From Tissierella_B sp964485455 (GTDB lineage: Bacteria > Bacillota > Clostridia > Tissierellales > Tissierellaceae): a DNA stretch of 15,270 nt. Under the pieces are notes generated by a model that was not told where the DNA came from, did not search any database, and was given only the letters and a program-made list of their open reading frames with translations. The stretch is from contig CAZAJU010000049.1 in assembly GCA_964485455.1 (NCBI GenBank), positions 1 through 15,270 on the forward strand, written 5' to 3'. Position 1 is the first letter of the stretch, and each line of letters starts with the position of its first letter. This document shows positions 13,621 to 15,270 of this stretch, piece after piece. The position numbers were made by a program, and so were the translations under genes.

Positions 13621-14157
13621 CTACCCTATTTCAAGACCCATATAAAATGCATCTATAAATTCGCCTTCTATTTTCATCTCTCTTGTTATCTTACCTTCAA
13701 TTACAAAACCCATTTTTTCATACAAGGAAATAGCATTTGAATTATCAGTTCTAACTCTTAAATTTATCTTTCTAACTATCTCTGTTTCTTTACTCCAGTC
13801 GATTAAATATTTAATTAGCTCAGTGCCTAATCCCTTTCTCCAATAATCCCTCAATACACTTATACCAAATTCTCCAGAATGAGCAGTTCTAGGTCTCTTT
13901 CCCCCTATAAATGTTAAATTTCCAATTATCTTTCCATTTTCTTCTGCTATAATCATTAATGAATTATTCTGTCTTGATATATTTGTAATAAATATTTCTT
14001 CCTGTTCGTAATTTAATCCAAATTCACCTTCACCAAAAGTCAAATTGTCTGATTCATGACTTATTTCATCAATGTATTTAATCATCTTTACTGCATCTGT
14101 TTTATTTGCTTCTCTTATTATAACTAAACTCCCATAGTTCAACTTTACTAACTTCAA
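13621..14157 (-). CDS. GNAT family N-acetyltransferase (RimJ/RimL-like)
   Basis: The product has 178 residues from a TTG at 14157. An ATG 15 bases upstream would give 183 residues but has no ribosome site. The GGAGG that overlaps that ATG lies 8 bases before the TTG, which makes the TTG the better start. GNAT signs: LMIIAEENGKIIGNLTF (67-83), SGEFGISVLRDYWRKGLGTEL (94-114) with the acetyl-CoA loop RKGLG (107-111), and NAISLYEKMGF (141-151). Such enzymes acetylate protein N-termini, amino acids or small amines; the acceptor here is unknown. It precedes the GlnK-like kinase on the same strand by 54 bases, where only a weak 6-bp hairpin (13602-13617) is seen, so co-transcription is likely. Confidence 0.88.
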   Translation of the reverse strand: MKLVKLNYGSLVIIREANKTDAVKMIKYIDEISHESDNLTFGEGEFGLNYEQEEIFITNISRQNNSLMIIAEENGKIIGNLTFIGGKRPRTAHSGEFGISVLRDYWRKGLGTELIKYLIDWSKETEIVRKINLRVRTDNSNAISLYEKMGFVIEGKITREMKIEGEFIDAFYMGLEIG

Positions 14158-14232
14158 CTCTAACGCCTCCATAGAATCTATAATATTTAATTATTCTACA
14201 TTCTAATAGGAAACCCCTTTTTATCTTACTAT

Positions 14233-14277
14233 AAAAATTTTAGAAACAAGGTAGAGATATTACCACCTTGTTTCTAA
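14233..14277 (-). terminator. Intrinsic terminator after the isoleucyl-tRNA synthetase gene
   Basis: TTAGAAACAAGGT (14240-14252) pairs perfectly over 13 bp with 14265-14277. On the minus strand AAAATTTTTATAG follows. It begins 8 bases after the ileS stop codon. Confidence 0.87.
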
Positions 14278-14285
14278 ATTAGGTT

Positions 14286-15270
14286 TTATTGAATTTTTTC
14301 TAGTCTTATTCCTGTCATTTGTCCATTTAGATCCTGTTCTTCTAAATTATCTTCATCAACTCTTAATATGGATTTTGCCAAGGTTTCTTTTTTAATATAT
14401 TCATTATATTCTTCAATGGCAGCGTTGATTTCATCTGAACCATGGAAGTAGATATTTATATTATCTAGAACTTCATAGCCGTTACTCTTTCTTAATTGTT
14501 GAATCTTAGAAATAAACTCTCTTGCATATCCCTCGTTTATAAGCTCTGGTGTAAGGGTAGTGTCCAATATGACAAATAGATTGTTTTCCATAATTACATT
14601 AAAGCCCTCTTTTGAGGATATGGTTACTAGAACATAATCCTTGATTATTTCAGTTTCTTCTCCATTCAAGTCCAATGTTATAGATTGTCCGCTCTCTAGC
14701 TTTTCAACTGTTTCCTTTGCATCTAGTGCATTTAATGCATTTCCAAAAGCCTTTATCTTAGAACCAAGAATTGCTCCAGCTACTTTAAAGTTAGGTTTCA
14801 ATGAGAAATTCATAAACTGTGAAAGGTCCTTTTCAAATACTACTTCCTTTACGTTCAACTCTTCCTTTATTAGAGGCACTAAATCCTCTATCATCTCTTC
14901 ATATTTTCCATCAATAACTACTTCATTTAGTGGTTGACGAACCTTTATCTTAACATTCTCACGAGAAGCCCTTCCTAAGGCTACTAAGTCCCTTACAAGG
15001 TCCATTTTCTTTTCAATATCCTTGTTTATAAGTTTTTCATTCACATCAGGATATAGAGCTAAGTGAACTGATTCTTCTCCAGTTAAACTTTGGTAAATCT
15101 CCTCTGAAGTAAATGGAACAAATGGAGCTACCATCTTACAAATTCCTACCAAGATTTCATAAGTAGTATTATAAACTGATTTCTTATCATCATCTAGTTC
15201 AGTTGACCAGAATCTTCTTCTACATCTTCTGATATACCAGTTAGATAGGTCCTCGATTACAAAGTCTTGA
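14286..15270 (-). CDS. ileS: Isoleucyl-tRNA synthetase, C-terminal part (runs off the window), type 2
   Basis: The frame is open from the stop at 14286-14288 to the window edge, about 327 codons; a TTG at 15152 is not the true start. The visible part begins with the end of the catalytic/anticodon-binding junction, EDLSNWYIRRCRRRFW, then the anticodon-binding domain with KMVAPFVPFTSEEIYQSL. After this comes the C-terminal region VKIKVRQPL ... SLKPNFKVAGAILGSKIKAFGNAL, which matches the extra domain (DUF5915) of the eukaryote-like IleRS2 type. The enzyme charges tRNA-Ile; type 2 enzymes are known for natural resistance to mupirocin and lack the C-terminal zinc motif of type 1, which is also absent here. 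The HIGH and KMSKS motifs lie outside the window, as would any T-box leader. It ends in a strong terminator, so the following acetyltransferase gene has a separate promoter. Confidence 0.94.
   Translation of the reverse strand, partial: QDFVIEDLSNWYIRRCRRRFWSTELDDDKKSVYNTTYEILVGICKMVAPFVPFTSEEIYQSLTGEESVHLALYPDVNEKLINKDIEKKMDLVRDLVALGRASRENVKIKVRQPLNEVVIDGKYEEMIEDLVPLIKEELNVKEVVFEKDLSQFMNFSLKPNFKVAGAILGSKIKAFGNALNALDAKETVEKLESGQSITLDLNGEETEIIKDYVLVTISSKEGFNVIMENNLFVILDTTLTPELINEGYAREFISKIQQLRKSNGYEVLDNINIYFHGSDEINAAIEEYNEYIKKETLAKSILRVDEDNLEEQDLNGQMTGIRLEKIQ

Noticed and set aside
14286..15152. A separate 288-residue gene starting at TTG 15152
   Set aside because: The frame stays open upstream to the window edge and encodes conserved isoleucyl-tRNA synthetase sequence, so the TTG is internal.

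Overview
The window comes from a low-GC, Gram-positive anaerobe of the Clostridia type. The evidence is AT-rich DNA (about 30% GC where sampled), strong purine-rich Shine-Dalgarno sequences, several TTG starts, a clostridial-style c-di-GMP-I riboswitch, a YcbB/GlnL-type two-component system and two alanine/glycine:cation symporters. It is a scaffold: a run of exactly 100 N (5713-5812) joins two contigs. No rRNA, tRNA, CRISPR array or insertion sequence was seen. Nearly every gene is on the minus strand; the one clear exception is a short UvrC-like nuclease gene.

Left edge (1-780). The 5' part of an acyl-CoA ligase-like gene runs off the window and has a GC content near 45%, unlike the rest. 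It is preceded on the same strand by a promoter, a 5' hairpin, a c-di-GMP-I riboswitch and an ORF of only 30 codons that is essentially a bare signal peptide. This is either a broken secreted-protein gene at an insertion or assembly junction, or an unusual riboswitch-controlled leader.

Middle left (780-5700). An EF-G paralogue of the FusA2 type lies opposite a Cho/UvrC-like GIY-YIG nuclease that keeps a UvrB-binding motif. The nuclease gene converges through a shared terminator on the first AGCS symporter.

Middle (5813-9434). Upstream of symporter 1, across the gap, is an orphan GlnL-like response regulator. Next come a membrane-anchored protein of unknown function and an operon of an SSAT-like acetyltransferase, a histidine phosphatase and a 3-methyladenine DNA glycosylase. 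The glycosylase gene is separated from the anchored-protein gene by a terminator-like hairpin whose descending arm is the Shine-Dalgarno of that next gene.

Right (9511-15270). Symporter 2 lies downstream of a complete GlnK/GlnL-like histidine kinase-regulator pair, with an acetyltransferase gene (GNAT) in front of the kinase. The 3' part of a type 2 isoleucyl-tRNA synthetase gene closes the window.

The unifying theme is amino-acid uptake control. Two copies of the arrangement 'GlnL-like regulator then AGCS symporter' lie within 10 kb. They share a nearly identical DNA-binding domain but only one kinase. Both symporter leaders carry cre-like sites just after the predicted transcription start, which suggests activation by the two-component system and repression by carbon status.
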